From: Novosphingobium sp.
Lineage (GTDB): Bacteria; Pseudomonadota; Alphaproteobacteria; Sphingomonadales; Sphingomonadaceae
Assembly (NCBI GenBank): GCA_027490345.1
Contig: JAIXYF010000285.1
Span: 1 to 12,249, forward strand
DNA length: 12,249 nucleotides
Reading direction: 5' to 3'
In this document: one piece after another, positions 1-7,296 of the stretch
How positions within the stretch are numbered: position 1 is the first letter of the stretch
Layout of the letters: every line of letters begins with the position of its first letter
Notes under the pieces: model-generated
The model's database searches: none
What the model was told of the DNA's origin: nothing
Seen by the model: the letters and a program-made list of their open reading frames with translations, nothing else
Translations under genes and position numbers: made by a program

Positions 1-462
1 GATGTGCCTGCCGAAGGCATCCGCAGCGTGGTCGATACCAATTTTACCGGCGTGTATCTGACCGCCCGCGAAGGCGCCCGCCGGATGATCAAGGCGGGCT
101 CCAAGCAAAGCGAGAAGGGCCGGGTGATCCTGATCGGCTCGATCACTTCGCACATGACCGGGCAGGGCGACGCTTCCTACGCCGCCACCAAGCTTGCCGT
201 GCAGCACCTTGGCCGCCAGCTGGCGCAGGAATGGGCGCGGCTGGGGATCAGCGTCAACACGATCCAGCCCGGCTACATCACCACCGAAATCGCGGGTGAC
301 TGGTTCGATACCGAAGGCGGCAAGGCCCAGATCAACACCTGGCCCCGCCGCCGCCTGACCGACATCACCGCGCTCGATGAACCGATGGTGTTCTTCGCCA
401 GCGACGCCTCGCGGCAGGTGACCGGCTCGCACATCACGGTGGACGACGGGCAGAGCCTTTAA
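1..462 (+). CDS. SDR-family oxidoreductase, C-terminal part (5' end outside the window)
   Basis: This is a short-chain dehydrogenase/reductase, an NAD(P)-dependent cytoplasmic enzyme with a Rossmann fold. The reading frame is open from the first base, so the start and the glycine-rich cofactor loop lie upstream of the window. Counting from the first visible residue, the conserved helix Asn is at 14 (DTNFTG), the catalytic Ser at 47 (GS), and the YxxxK motif at 60-64 (YAATK). The Ser is 13 residues before the Tyr, as is usual in the family. The segment VNTIQPGYI follows, and the C-terminus ends in a typical strand (SHITVDDGQSL). About 153 residues are present of a usual 250 or so. The substrate cannot be read from this fragment. 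It converges on the disulfide reductase gene with only 13 bases between them. The family is certain; the specific reaction is unknown. Confidence 0.93.
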   Translation, partial: DVPAEGIRSVVDTNFTGVYLTAREGARRMIKAGSKQSEKGRVILIGSITSHMTGQGDASYAATKLAVQHLGRQLAQEWARLGISVNTIQPGYITTEIAGDWFDTEGGKAQINTWPRRRLTDITALDEPMVFFASDASRQVTGSHITVDDGQSL

Positions 463-464
463 AC

Positions 465-477
465 AGGGACAGTCCCT
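465..477. terminator. Palindrome between convergent genes, possible short bidirectional terminator or dispersed repeat
   Basis: AGGGACAGTCCCT is a perfect 13-base palindrome around one central base. It could fold as a 5-bp stem with a 3-base loop. It fills the gap between the stop codons of the SDR gene and the - strand disulfide reductase gene and runs into the latter's stop. A T-rich run (TATTTGTT) follows on + and GTTT follows on -. The position suits a bidirectional terminator, but the stem is short for intrinsic termination. The sequence also resembles short dispersed palindromes seen near stop codons in proteobacteria; that is an impression from memory. Confidence 0.4.
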
Positions 478-2578
478 ATTTGTTGCCTCCCGGCAGCCCG
501 GCCATGAAGTCCGCGCTCAGCACTTGCGGCAGCTTTTCCGGTGCAGCCGCTTTCGCCGGATAGAACAGATACAACGGCACACCCGCCGCGCCTTGCGCTG
601 AAAGGAAGCTCGTGATCTTCGGATCGCGCCGCGTCCAATCACCCACCAGCACGACAACGCCCGCCTTCCTGAAGGCATCGCGCGTGGTTTCGCGCTCGAT
701 CGCGGCGGCTTCGTTGACCTTGCACGAAAGGCACCAGTCGGCAGTGAAATAGGCGAACACCGGCTTGCCCGCCGCGCGCGCCTGCGCCAGTGCGGCTTCG
801 CTGAAGGGCTTGGCATCCAGCAGCCCGGCTTCCACCGCGCCCCCCGGTCCTTCGGCGGCAAGACGCGGCGCGGCGATCAGCGCCAGTGCGGCGAGCGCGA
901 CGCTCCCCGGCAGCGCCCAGCGCGCCGAGCTTACCCCGCGCCGCTGCGTGCGCCCAATGGCGATCAGCAGCGCCACGACCAGCACCGCTAGCGCGATAGC
1001 TCCCGCCGCATAAGCCGGACCGCCCAGCCGCCACGCCAGCCAGCACAGCGCCAGCACCGTCAGCCCCATCGGCACGGCCATCGCGCGGCGGAAGCGCTCC
1101 ATCCATGCGCCGGGCCTCGGCAGCAAGCGGCGCAGCGCGGGCACGAAGCCCAGCAGCAGAAATGGCAGCGCAAGGCCGAAGCCCAAGGCGGCAAACACGG
1201 CCATCGCTGCCCATGCAGGCAGGATCAGCGCCGCGCCCACGGCAGCGGCCATGAACGGCCCGGTGCAGGGTGTCGCCACGAAAGCCGCCAGCAGCCCGGT
1301 GCCGAACGCGCCAAGCCAGCCGCCCTTGGCGACGCCGCCGCCGCTTTCGATGGACAGCCCCGGCAGCTCATAGAGCCCGGCAAAGTTCGCGGTGATCGCG
1401 GTGGCCAGCAGCAGCAGCAGCGCCACCACGCCCGGGTCTTGCAATTGAAACGCCCAGCCCACTTGCGTCCCCGCCGCGCGCAAGGCCAGCATCGCTGCGC
1501 CCAGCGCCATGCAGGCCAACATCACGCCTGCGGTATAGGCAATGGCTTCCGCTTTGGCATGATCGCTGCCGGACCGAGCGAGCGCCATCGCCTTGAGGCT
1601 GAGGATCGGGAACACACAAGGCATAACATTCAGGATCAGCCCGCCAGCCAGCGCGCCGAGGATTGCCAACACCAGCGCGGCGGCGGAAAACGGCACTGGC
1701 GCAGTGCCCATATCCAGCGGGGTGCCGCCTTCCGGCACCAGTCCGGGCGCAGCGGTGAACGCAATCCCGCCCAGCGGCTTGCCGTCTGGCCCGTTGCCCA
1801 GCGAAAGCACGCCCGCAAGCGTTGCGGGCGCCTCTGGCGCGGGGAAGGCGGCCTTGGCGAGGTCCATCACCAGCATGTCGCCCACACGGCGGAAGGTTTG
1901 GCGCTTGGCATAGTCTGCCACGCCTTCGCCAGCGATGAAGAAGTGCGGGCTCCCGATCGCGGCCCCCGCCGGGAAGGGCATGGCAATGCGCCAGCCGGTG
2001 GGAGAGGCCGCGAACGTGCCCTGCCGGTCCAGCGGAGCAGGCAGCGCCGCGCGCCAGCCATCGAAGCGCGCATCGGCGGGGCCTTCGCCCACGGTTACGG
2101 TGCCTTGCAGCACGGCTTCTTCGGGCACGCAGATCGCCTCGGTGCAGGCGAGCCAATTGGCCTTTGCGGTAATGGGCAGCGCGGTGCCCGGCTTGGCATC
2201 CTGCGGCACGGTAAAGGGCACGAGCACGGCATAGTCATGCTCGTACACGTGGTTCATCAGCCCCTGCACCAGCAGCGTCTGCGGCACGGGAAATTGCAGC
2301 GCGCCGGTGTTTGCGCCGGGCGGAAGCGTCCATTCGAGCGACACGGGCAGGCCCGCATCGCCGGGGTTCGACCAATAGCCATGCCAGCCCTTGTCCGGCT
2401 GCATCAGCACCGCCAGCGTGATCGTCTCGCCGGGCCGTGCGGGCCGTTCTGCCAGCAACGAGGCGCGGATATGCGCCGGGCTGGGGGCAAGCTGGGCCAT
2501 GGCGGGCAGCGATCCCAGCACGAGCCATGCAGTGGCCAGCAGTGCCAGAAGGGTTCTTTGAAACGACATATGCTGCAT
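476..2578 (-). CDS. DsbD/ScsB-type protein-disulfide reductase (inner-membrane thiol:disulfide interchange protein)
   Basis: Proteins of this family carry electrons from cytoplasmic thioredoxin across the inner membrane to reduce periplasmic disulfides. The 700 residues contain, in order: a signal peptide (about 1-28, ending AMA); a periplasmic N-terminal region (about 30-290) with a cysteine pair at 145 and 150; a hydrophobic core of about eight helices (about 297-570), with the expected single cysteines at 321 (NVMPCVFP) and 438 (ATPCTGPF); and a C-terminal thioredoxin-like domain with WCLSC at 615-619. All six redox cysteines expected of a DsbD-type relay are present. The N-terminal region is roughly twice the length of the E. 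coli DsbD alpha domain, which favours the ScsB-like layout over classical DsbD, so no gene symbol is given. The start at 2578 is chosen because AAGG lies 10 bases upstream; a second in-frame ATG at 2569 is possible. It is divergent from the phosphatase gene. Confidence 0.9.
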   Translation of the reverse strand: MQHMSFQRTLLALLATAWLVLGSLPAMAQLAPSPAHIRASLLAERPARPGETITLAVLMQPDKGWHGYWSNPGDAGLPVSLEWTLPPGANTGALQFPVPQTLLVQGLMNHVYEHDYAVLVPFTVPQDAKPGTALPITAKANWLACTEAICVPEEAVLQGTVTVGEGPADARFDGWRAALPAPLDRQGTFAASPTGWRIAMPFPAGAAIGSPHFFIAGEGVADYAKRQTFRRVGDMLVMDLAKAAFPAPEAPATLAGVLSLGNGPDGKPLGGIAFTAAPGLVPEGGTPLDMGTAPVPFSAAALVLAILGALAGGLILNVMPCVFPILSLKAMALARSGSDHAKAEAIAYTAGVMLACMALGAAMLALRAAGTQVGWAFQLQDPGVVALLLLLATAITANFAGLYELPGLSIESGGGVAKGGWLGAFGTGLLAAFVATPCTGPFMAAAVGAALILPAWAAMAVFAALGFGLALPFLLLGFVPALRRLLPRPGAWMERFRRAMAVPMGLTVLALCWLAWRLGGPAYAAGAIALAVLVVALLIAIGRTQRRGVSSARWALPGSVALAALALIAAPRLAAEGPGGAVEAGLLDAKPFSEAALAQARAAGKPVFAYFTADWCLSCKVNEAAAIERETTRDAFRKAGVVVLVGDWTRRDPKITSFLSAQGAAGVPLYLFYPAKAAAPEKLPQVLSADFMAGLPGGNK

Positions 2579-2742
2579 CTATCCCAGCCTTGCAGGATTG
2601 GCCACCGGTAAGGCCTGCCCCCCAGTGCCAGAGCGGCGTGCAGGAGCGGCGCGCAGCCTCTTGCGCATGCGGGCGGGCGGGGCCATCACGCATTGGCACC
2701 GCGCCAATATACTGCGCGGACAGGGCTGAAGGAAAAGGTCGC
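2579..2742. promoter_or_regulatory. Divergent intergenic region with inverted repeat and -10-like element
   Basis: This 164-base spacer separates the starts of the disulfide reductase (-) and the phosphatase (+). It must hold promoters for both unless they lie inside the genes. It contains a perfect inverted repeat with six-base arms, ATTGGC-N5-GCCAAT (2692-2708). The repeat abuts TATACT (2708-2713), which resembles a -10 box 29 bases before the phosphatase ATG. No good -35 lies 17 bases upstream (ATCACG), which would fit an activator-dependent promoter. The arms fit a generic dimeric-regulator site and contain the T-N11-A spacing of LysR-type sites. A ribosome binding site (GAAGGAAAAGG, 2728-2738) precedes the phosphatase start. 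No gene is evident here. The function is inferred from position and symmetry only. Confidence 0.4.
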
Positions 2743-4458
2743 ATGGCGTCTCGCAAGATCCTCCCCGCATCGCTTGGCGCGGCTGCGCTGGCGCTGATCG
2801 CCGTTATGCCGCAAACCGGCGCGGCGCGGCCCGTGCGGCAGGCCGCAGCAAAGCCTGCAGCGGCTGCCCCTGCGCCAGCCGTGCAGCCCGCCGCCGGGGC
2901 GCCGGGCCTTGTCGTGGCCATTGCGGTCGATCAGTTTTCGGCGGATCTGTTTGCGCAATACCGTTCGCGCTTCACCGGCGGGCTGGCGCGGCTGGCCACA
3001 GGCGCGGTGTTCCCCGCAGGCTATCAGAGCCATGCGGCGACCGAGACTTGCCCCGGCCACGCCACGATCCTGACCGGGGTGCGGCCCGGACGCGCCGGGA
3101 TCATTGCCAATACGTGGATCGACCAGTCCATCGCGCGCACCCGCAAGGCCGTCTATTGCGCCGAGGACGAGACCAAGACGGCAGCGGACGCCAAAGATTA
3201 TGTCGCCTCGGTCAGCCACTTGCTGGTGCCCACGTTGGGGGACCGGATCAAGGCGCTGTGGCCCGCAAGCCGCAATGTGGCGGTCGCAGGCAAGGATCGC
3301 GGCGCGCTGATGATGGGCGGGCATGCCATCGATGCGGTCTATTGGTGGAAGGGCGCGGGCTTCAACACGCTCGAAGGCCGCGCGCTGACCCCCGCAGCGA
3401 TCACCGCAAACACGGCGCTCTCGGCCATACTGGCGGAAGGCGCGCCCGCGTTTCCCCTGCCTGATTTTTGCAAGGCCAAGGAGCGCGCGGTGCCGGTGGG
3501 CGGCTTTGCCGTGGGCACCGGGCGCTTTGCGCTGATCGCGGGCGACAAGGCCAGCTTCCGCTCCTCCCCGCGCCTTGATCGCGCCACGCTCGATCTGGCA
3601 GCCGGACTGGTGGACGAACACAAGCTGGGCAAGGGCACAGTGCCCGATGTGCTTTCGATCAGCCTTTCGGCCACCGATTATGTCGGCCACGGCTTTGGCA
3701 CCGAAGGCACGGAAATGTGCGTTCATTTGCAGCAGCTTGATCTGGCGCTGGGGGATTTCTTCGCCGCGCTCGATAGCCGGGGCATCGATTATGCCGTGGT
3801 GCTGACAGCCGATCACGGCGGGTTCGACATGCCCGAGCGGCTTGACGAGCAGGCGCTGCCCGCGGCCCACCGCGTGAGCAAGGCCTTGCTGCCCGATGCG
3901 CTGAGCGCGGCGGTGGCGGCGAAGACCGGGCTGGACGGCAAGGATCTGGTGCAGGCCGATGGGCCTTCGGGCGACATGTGGCTGCGCCGCGATCTGGCCC
4001 CGGCGGACAAGGCGCGCGCGCTGGCCGCGCTCAAGGCAGAGCTGCTGGCCAGCCCCGAAGTGGCCGCCGCGTTCACTTCGGACGAGATTGCCGCCGCGCC
4101 CGAGCCTTCGGGTTCGGCCGAGACATGGTCGCTGCTGGACCGGGCCAAGGCCTCGTTCCATCGGCCGATTTCGGGCGATGTGGTGCTGATGCTGAAACGC
4201 GGCGTCGTGCCCATTCCCGAAGGCGGGCCGGGCTATGTCGCCACGCACGGCTCGCCTTGGGACTATGACCGGCGCGTACCGATGCTGTTCTGGCGCAAGG
4301 GGATGACCGCCTTCGAACAGCCCAGCCCGGTGGAGACGGTGGACATTGCCCCCACGCTGGCGGCGCTGATCGGCCTGCCCGTGCCCGCAGGGGCATTTGA
4401 CGGACGCTGCCTCGATCTGGATGCTGGGATTGGAAACACGTGCGGAGCCCGGCCATGA
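2743..4458 (+). CDS. Secreted alkaline phosphatase of the PafA/SPAP type (alkaline phosphatase superfamily)
   Basis: This is predicted to be a zinc-dependent phosphate monoesterase acting in the periplasm or outside the cell. The 571 residues start with a signal peptide (about 1-28, AARP end) and an Ala/Pro-rich linker (about 34-54). Metal and catalytic residues visible are Asp63 (AVDQF), nucleophile Thr102 (ETCPGHATILTG), Asn123, Lys184 and Arg186 (AGKDRGA), Asp312 and His316 (TDYVGH), Asp357-His358 (ADHGG) and His502 (ATHGSPW). Thr, Asn, Lys and Arg have the spacing recalled for Sphingomonas SPAP (T89/N110/K171/R173). In this superfamily the Lys/Arg pair marks monoesterases rather than diesterases. 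The start at 2743 has a strong ribosome binding site 4 bases upstream and gives a proper signal peptide; the frame stays open to 2437 but that stretch is not secretory in character. Six cysteines (103, 139, 243, 326, 556, 567) could form disulfides. The stop overlaps the next gene's start (ATGA). Confidence 0.92.
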   Translation: MASRKILPASLGAAALALIAVMPQTGAARPVRQAAAKPAAAAPAPAVQPAAGAPGLVVAIAVDQFSADLFAQYRSRFTGGLARLATGAVFPAGYQSHAATETCPGHATILTGVRPGRAGIIANTWIDQSIARTRKAVYCAEDETKTAADAKDYVASVSHLLVPTLGDRIKALWPASRNVAVAGKDRGALMMGGHAIDAVYWWKGAGFNTLEGRALTPAAITANTALSAILAEGAPAFPLPDFCKAKERAVPVGGFAVGTGRFALIAGDKASFRSSPRLDRATLDLAAGLVDEHKLGKGTVPDVLSISLSATDYVGHGFGTEGTEMCVHLQQLDLALGDFFAALDSRGIDYAVVLTADHGGFDMPERLDEQALPAAHRVSKALLPDALSAAVAAKTGLDGKDLVQADGPSGDMWLRRDLAPADKARALAALKAELLASPEVAAAFTSDEIAAAPEPSGSAETWSLLDRAKASFHRPISGDVVLMLKRGVVPIPEGGPGYVATHGSPWDYDRRVPMLFWRKGMTAFEQPSPVETVDIAPTLAALIGLPVPAGAFDGRCLDLDAGIGNTCGARP

Positions 4459-5678
4459 GTGAGACCTTGCAGGCAGATATCGTAATCCTGGGCGGTGGGC
4501 TCGTCGGCATGACGCTGGCCATCGGCCTTGCCAAGGCAGGCATCCCCAGCTGCGTGATCGATAATTCCGATCCTGCGGTACAGACGGCGGACGGCTTTGA
4601 TGGCCGCGCCTCGGCAATCTCGACCGCCAGCTGGAACCTCTATAGCCACATCGGCCTTGCTGATGCGCTGGAGCCGCTGGGGTGCCCGATTGATTCCATC
4701 GCGGTGACCGACGGGATGAAGCCCGGGCGAATCGATTTCCAGCCCGCGCCGGGGGATGGCACGCTGGGCCGCATGTTTGCCAACCGCGATCTGCGCACGG
4801 CGATGTATGCGGCAGCAGCGCAGGAAAGCCTGATCACATTCCTGCCCAATGCCCGCGTGGCAGAGCGCACGCGCGATGCGCATGGCGTGCACGTGACACT
4901 GGCGGATGGCCGCGCGGTGCAGGGCCGCTTGCTGGTGGGCGCGGAAGGCCGCGCTTCGCCGACGCGCGACGAGGCAGGCTTCACCCCTGCGCGCTGGAGT
5001 TATGGCCACCGCGCGATGATCGTGGGGCTGGCGCACAGCAAATCGCACGGCAACGTCGCGTGGGAAATCTTCTACCCTGAAGGCCCCTTCGCGCTGCTGC
5101 CGCTGCTGGATGACGCCGAAGGCAACCACCGTTCGGCGCTGGTGTGGACGGTGGGGGAAAAGGACGCGCCGGGCATCCTGGCGCTGCCCGATGGCGCCTT
5201 CCGCAGCGCGGTGCAGGAACGCATGGGCGATGTGCTGGGTGATGTGCGGCTGATGGGGCCGCGCTCGTCCTGGCCGCTCAATTTCCACCACACCGCGAAG
5301 ATGGTGTCAGACCGCCTTGCGCTGGTCGGTGATGCCGCGCACGGGATGCACCCGATTGCCGGGCAGGGCCTTAATCTGGGCCTGCGCGATGTGGCGGCGC
5401 TGATCGAAGTGCTGACCGAGGGCATGCGCCTCGGCCTTGATCCGGGCGATGCGCAGGTTCTCGCGCGCTATGAACGCTGGCGCGCGGCGGATACCTTCAT
5501 GGTCTCGGCCGCGACGGACGTGCTGACGCGGCTGTTCGGTGTGCCGGGGCGCATTCCTTCGGCCATCCGGCGGCTGGGCATGGCAGGAGTGCAGCGCATT
5601 CCCGCGCTCAAGCGCTTCTTCATGGATGAGGCGCGCGGCATGAGCGGCGCGCTGCCAAGCCTGCTGCAGCCGGCTTAA
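4455..5678 (+). CDS. UbiH/UbiF/COQ6-family FAD-dependent hydroxylase (ubiquinone biosynthesis)
   Basis: This is a flavoprotein monooxygenase of the family that hydroxylates the ubiquinone ring on the cytoplasmic face of the inner membrane. In the 407 residues the N-terminal FAD-binding GGGLVG is at 13-18 and the family signature FDGRASAIS is at about 48-56. The second FAD motif, GDAAHGMHPIAGQGLNLG, begins at Gly292, and the length is normal for the family. Which ring position is hydroxylated cannot be decided, because alphaproteobacteria use several paralogues including UbiL-type enzymes. The ATG at 4455 is preferred over an upstream in-frame GTG at 4440. It overlaps the phosphatase stop as ATGA and has GGAG 7 bases upstream inside the phosphatase gene, so translation is probably coupled. 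The link to a phosphatase has no clear pathway meaning. The gene converges with the mitofilin-like gene, and the two stops share TTAA at 5675-5678. Confidence 0.9.
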   Translation: MSETLQADIVILGGGLVGMTLAIGLAKAGIPSCVIDNSDPAVQTADGFDGRASAISTASWNLYSHIGLADALEPLGCPIDSIAVTDGMKPGRIDFQPAPGDGTLGRMFANRDLRTAMYAAAAQESLITFLPNARVAERTRDAHGVHVTLADGRAVQGRLLVGAEGRASPTRDEAGFTPARWSYGHRAMIVGLAHSKSHGNVAWEIFYPEGPFALLPLLDDAEGNHRSALVWTVGEKDAPGILALPDGAFRSAVQERMGDVLGDVRLMGPRSSWPLNFHHTAKMVSDRLALVGDAAHGMHPIAGQGLNLGLRDVAALIEVLTEGMRLGLDPGDAQVLARYERWRAADTFMVSAATDVLTRLFGVPGRIPSAIRRLGMAGVQRIPALKRFFMDEARGMSGALPSLLQPA

Positions 5679-6574
5679 GCTCCAGGCGCACTCGGCGCGG
5701 GAGACGGCGCTGCTGCCGGGGCCACGGCTTCAGGCTTCGCCACCACCGGCGATGTCGGCGGGAAGGATAGCGCGGTGGTTTCCAGCTGATCGAGCGCGTG
5801 TTCAGTCATCGCCAGATCGCGCGCGTGGGCGAGCCATTCGGTGGCAGCGTCCTTGCCCGGCATGCGTTCCACTTCGGCAATCGCCACATCGATGCGCCCG
5901 CCCACCAGCGCCTCACGCACCCGGGCGGCGCGGTTTTCGGCTGTGGGGGAGGGGCTGTCTGCCGGGCGGATCACGAACAGCTCGCTCATTTCGCGGCTGA
6001 TCCAGCCCCATGTGTCTTCGTTTTTCGCGCCGCCGACGAGCTGCGGGCTGAGCTTTTCAAACTCGGCGCGCAGCCCGGCAAGCGTCATCGGCTTCTGCGC
6101 CGAGGCGATCACGCGGTCCACCGCGGCCTGCTGGGTGCTGCCGAAGCGCACGCGCAGTTGCGCTTCGAGATAGCCCAGCGGCTGGCCCCGTTCGATGGCG
6201 CGGCGCGCGGCAAAGGCCACGAGCAGAGCTTCGGCCTGCCCGGCCTGCCCGGCGGCGGCCACGGCCAGCTGGTTCAGCTCGGCAAGGCGCTGTTCAAGCG
6301 CGGTGACTTTGGCAGCGGCAGCCGTCAGCGCGGCGTCGGTTGCGGCAAGATTGGCCGTGGTTTGCGCGGCGGCCTGCGACATCGTGGCCGAGGGCGAAGG
6401 TTCGGGCAGTGCGGCCAGGCCCGGCACGCGCACTTCGAGCCACCCGGTGTGCCAGCCATACCAGGCACCGCCGGCCAGCGCGGCAAGGATGAGAAGGACA
6501 GGCAGCACCACCCTGCCGCGCCCGGACCGGGTGCGTTGCAGGTTTAGGGGCGAACCAAAGGTCATGTCCTGCAT
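5675..6574 (-). CDS. Mic60/mitofilin-like inner-membrane protein of the hem cluster
   Basis: This 299-residue protein has a short basic N-terminus, one membrane helix at about 21-40 and a Pro/Ser linker. An Ala/Gln-rich helical segment follows (about 66-115), likely coiled coil. Next comes the stretch ALLVAFAARRAIERGQPLGY (116-135), and then a C-terminal segment around 213-268 (alternating charged and hydrophobic, EVERMPG, WLAHARDLA) that resembles the mitofilin signature. The tail (270-299) is rich in Pro and Ala. Alphaproteobacterial Mic60 homologues, which shape inner-membrane invaginations and touch outer-membrane partners, are known to lie beside hemC/hemD, as this gene does. At 299 residues it is shorter than typical Mic60. 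It starts 18 bases after hemD ends, so it is probably cotranscribed. ATG 6574 is used; ATG 6565 is an alternative and neither has a strong ribosome binding site. Family membership is by eye and context. Confidence 0.75.
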   Translation of the reverse strand: MQDMTFGSPLNLQRTRSGRGRVVLPVLLILAALAGGAWYGWHTGWLEVRVPGLAALPEPSPSATMSQAAAQTTANLAATDAALTAAAAKVTALEQRLAELNQLAVAAAGQAGQAEALLVAFAARRAIERGQPLGYLEAQLRVRFGSTQQAAVDRVIASAQKPMTLAGLRAEFEKLSPQLVGGAKNEDTWGWISREMSELFVIRPADSPSPTAENRAARVREALVGGRIDVAIAEVERMPGKDAATEWLAHARDLAMTEHALDQLETTALSFPPTSPVVAKPEAVAPAAAPSPAPSAPGA

Positions 6575-6592
6575 AGGATCATTTTTCAGTTG

Positions 6593-7285
6593 TTAGTGTC
6601 CTTCTGGTGACACTTTCTTGCACATTTGCACGGCAAGTGCCAGCACTGCGTTATCCGTACGTTGCCCTGCGATTTCAACATGTTGCCAGCCCGCACCGGC
6701 CATCGCGCCGATTCGAGGTGCAAGGCAGGCAAGTGATAGCTGATCCTGCGGGATGCCCAGCCGCGCTGCTTCTGCGGCGAAATGCGCGGCAGCCTCTCCG
6801 GAATGGAGCAGGATCACGGCAGGCCGGGCCAGCAAAGCGGCGAGCGCGGGCGGCATGGGCAGCCCTGCTGCGGCATAGACTTCCACATCATCCACCACCA
6901 CGCCATCGCCCAGGGCCAGCGGCACGCGCTTTTCCCCGGCCAGCCGCAGATAGCGGCCCGGCGGCAGGGCAGCGACCATGGGCTGGAGGCCGCCTTCGCC
7001 AATTGCCGCCACGGCAAATCCCGCCCGCTGCGCCGCCTCTGCCGTGGCAGCGCCAACGGCGTGGACGGGCAGCCCGCTCAGCGCCGCCAGCCCCGCGCCG
7101 CCGAGCCGGAACACATTGGCGCTGCCCGCCAGCAGCGCGCGGTAGGGCGCCGGATCGGGCACGGCCCAGGCGGCAGGCGCCATCGCGAACAGCGGGAAAG
7201 CATGGGCGGCAAGCCCCAGCGCGCGCGCGGCGGCCACAGTGGCGGCATTGCCCGGCTCGGGCCGGATGACGATGACGGGGACCAT
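6593..7285 (-). CDS. hemD: Uroporphyrinogen-III synthase
   Basis: HemD closes and inverts the linear tetrapyrrole hydroxymethylbilane to give uroporphyrinogen III in the cytoplasm. The 230 residues show the weak but recognisable HemD pattern: an N-terminal VIVIRPEPGN with the RP motif, a middle VHAVGAATAEAA, LRLAGEKR near the inter-domain hinge, VYAAAG, and a C-terminal AVILLHSGEAAAHF followed by LACLAPRIG. The family is poorly conserved, so the position directly behind hemC carries much of the weight. ATG 7285 is preferred because GAAGG lies 8 bases upstream. A TTG at 7300, overlapping the hemC stop as TTGA, would add five residues (MKARG) but has no ribosome binding site. The mitofilin-like gene follows after a short gap. 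Confidence 0.88.
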   Translation of the reverse strand: MVPVIVIRPEPGNAATVAAARALGLAAHAFPLFAMAPAAWAVPDPAPYRALLAGSANVFRLGGAGLAALSGLPVHAVGAATAEAAQRAGFAVAAIGEGGLQPMVAALPPGRYLRLAGEKRVPLALGDGVVVDDVEVYAAAGLPMPPALAALLARPAVILLHSGEAAAHFAAEAARLGIPQDQLSLACLAPRIGAMAGAGWQHVEIAGQRTDNAVLALAVQMCKKVSPEGH

Positions 7286-7296
7286 CCCCCGCGCCT

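Noticed and set aside
1439..2611. 390-codon + strand open frame opposite the disulfide reductase gene
   Set aside because: Composition is that of a shadow frame (His/Arg/Gln-rich), and the opposite strand encodes a clear DsbD-type protein.
2437..2742. Upstream extension of the phosphatase frame
   Set aside because: It would overlap the start of the divergent gene and bury the signal peptide. ATG 2743 has a strong ribosome binding site and immediately gives a secretory N-terminus.
2686..4617. 643-codon open frame on the - strand opposite the phosphatase
   Set aside because: It is antisense to a gene with a full set of catalytic motifs. Its translation is rich in Arg, His, Gln and Gly with no recognisable domain, as expected from a shadow frame in high-GC DNA.
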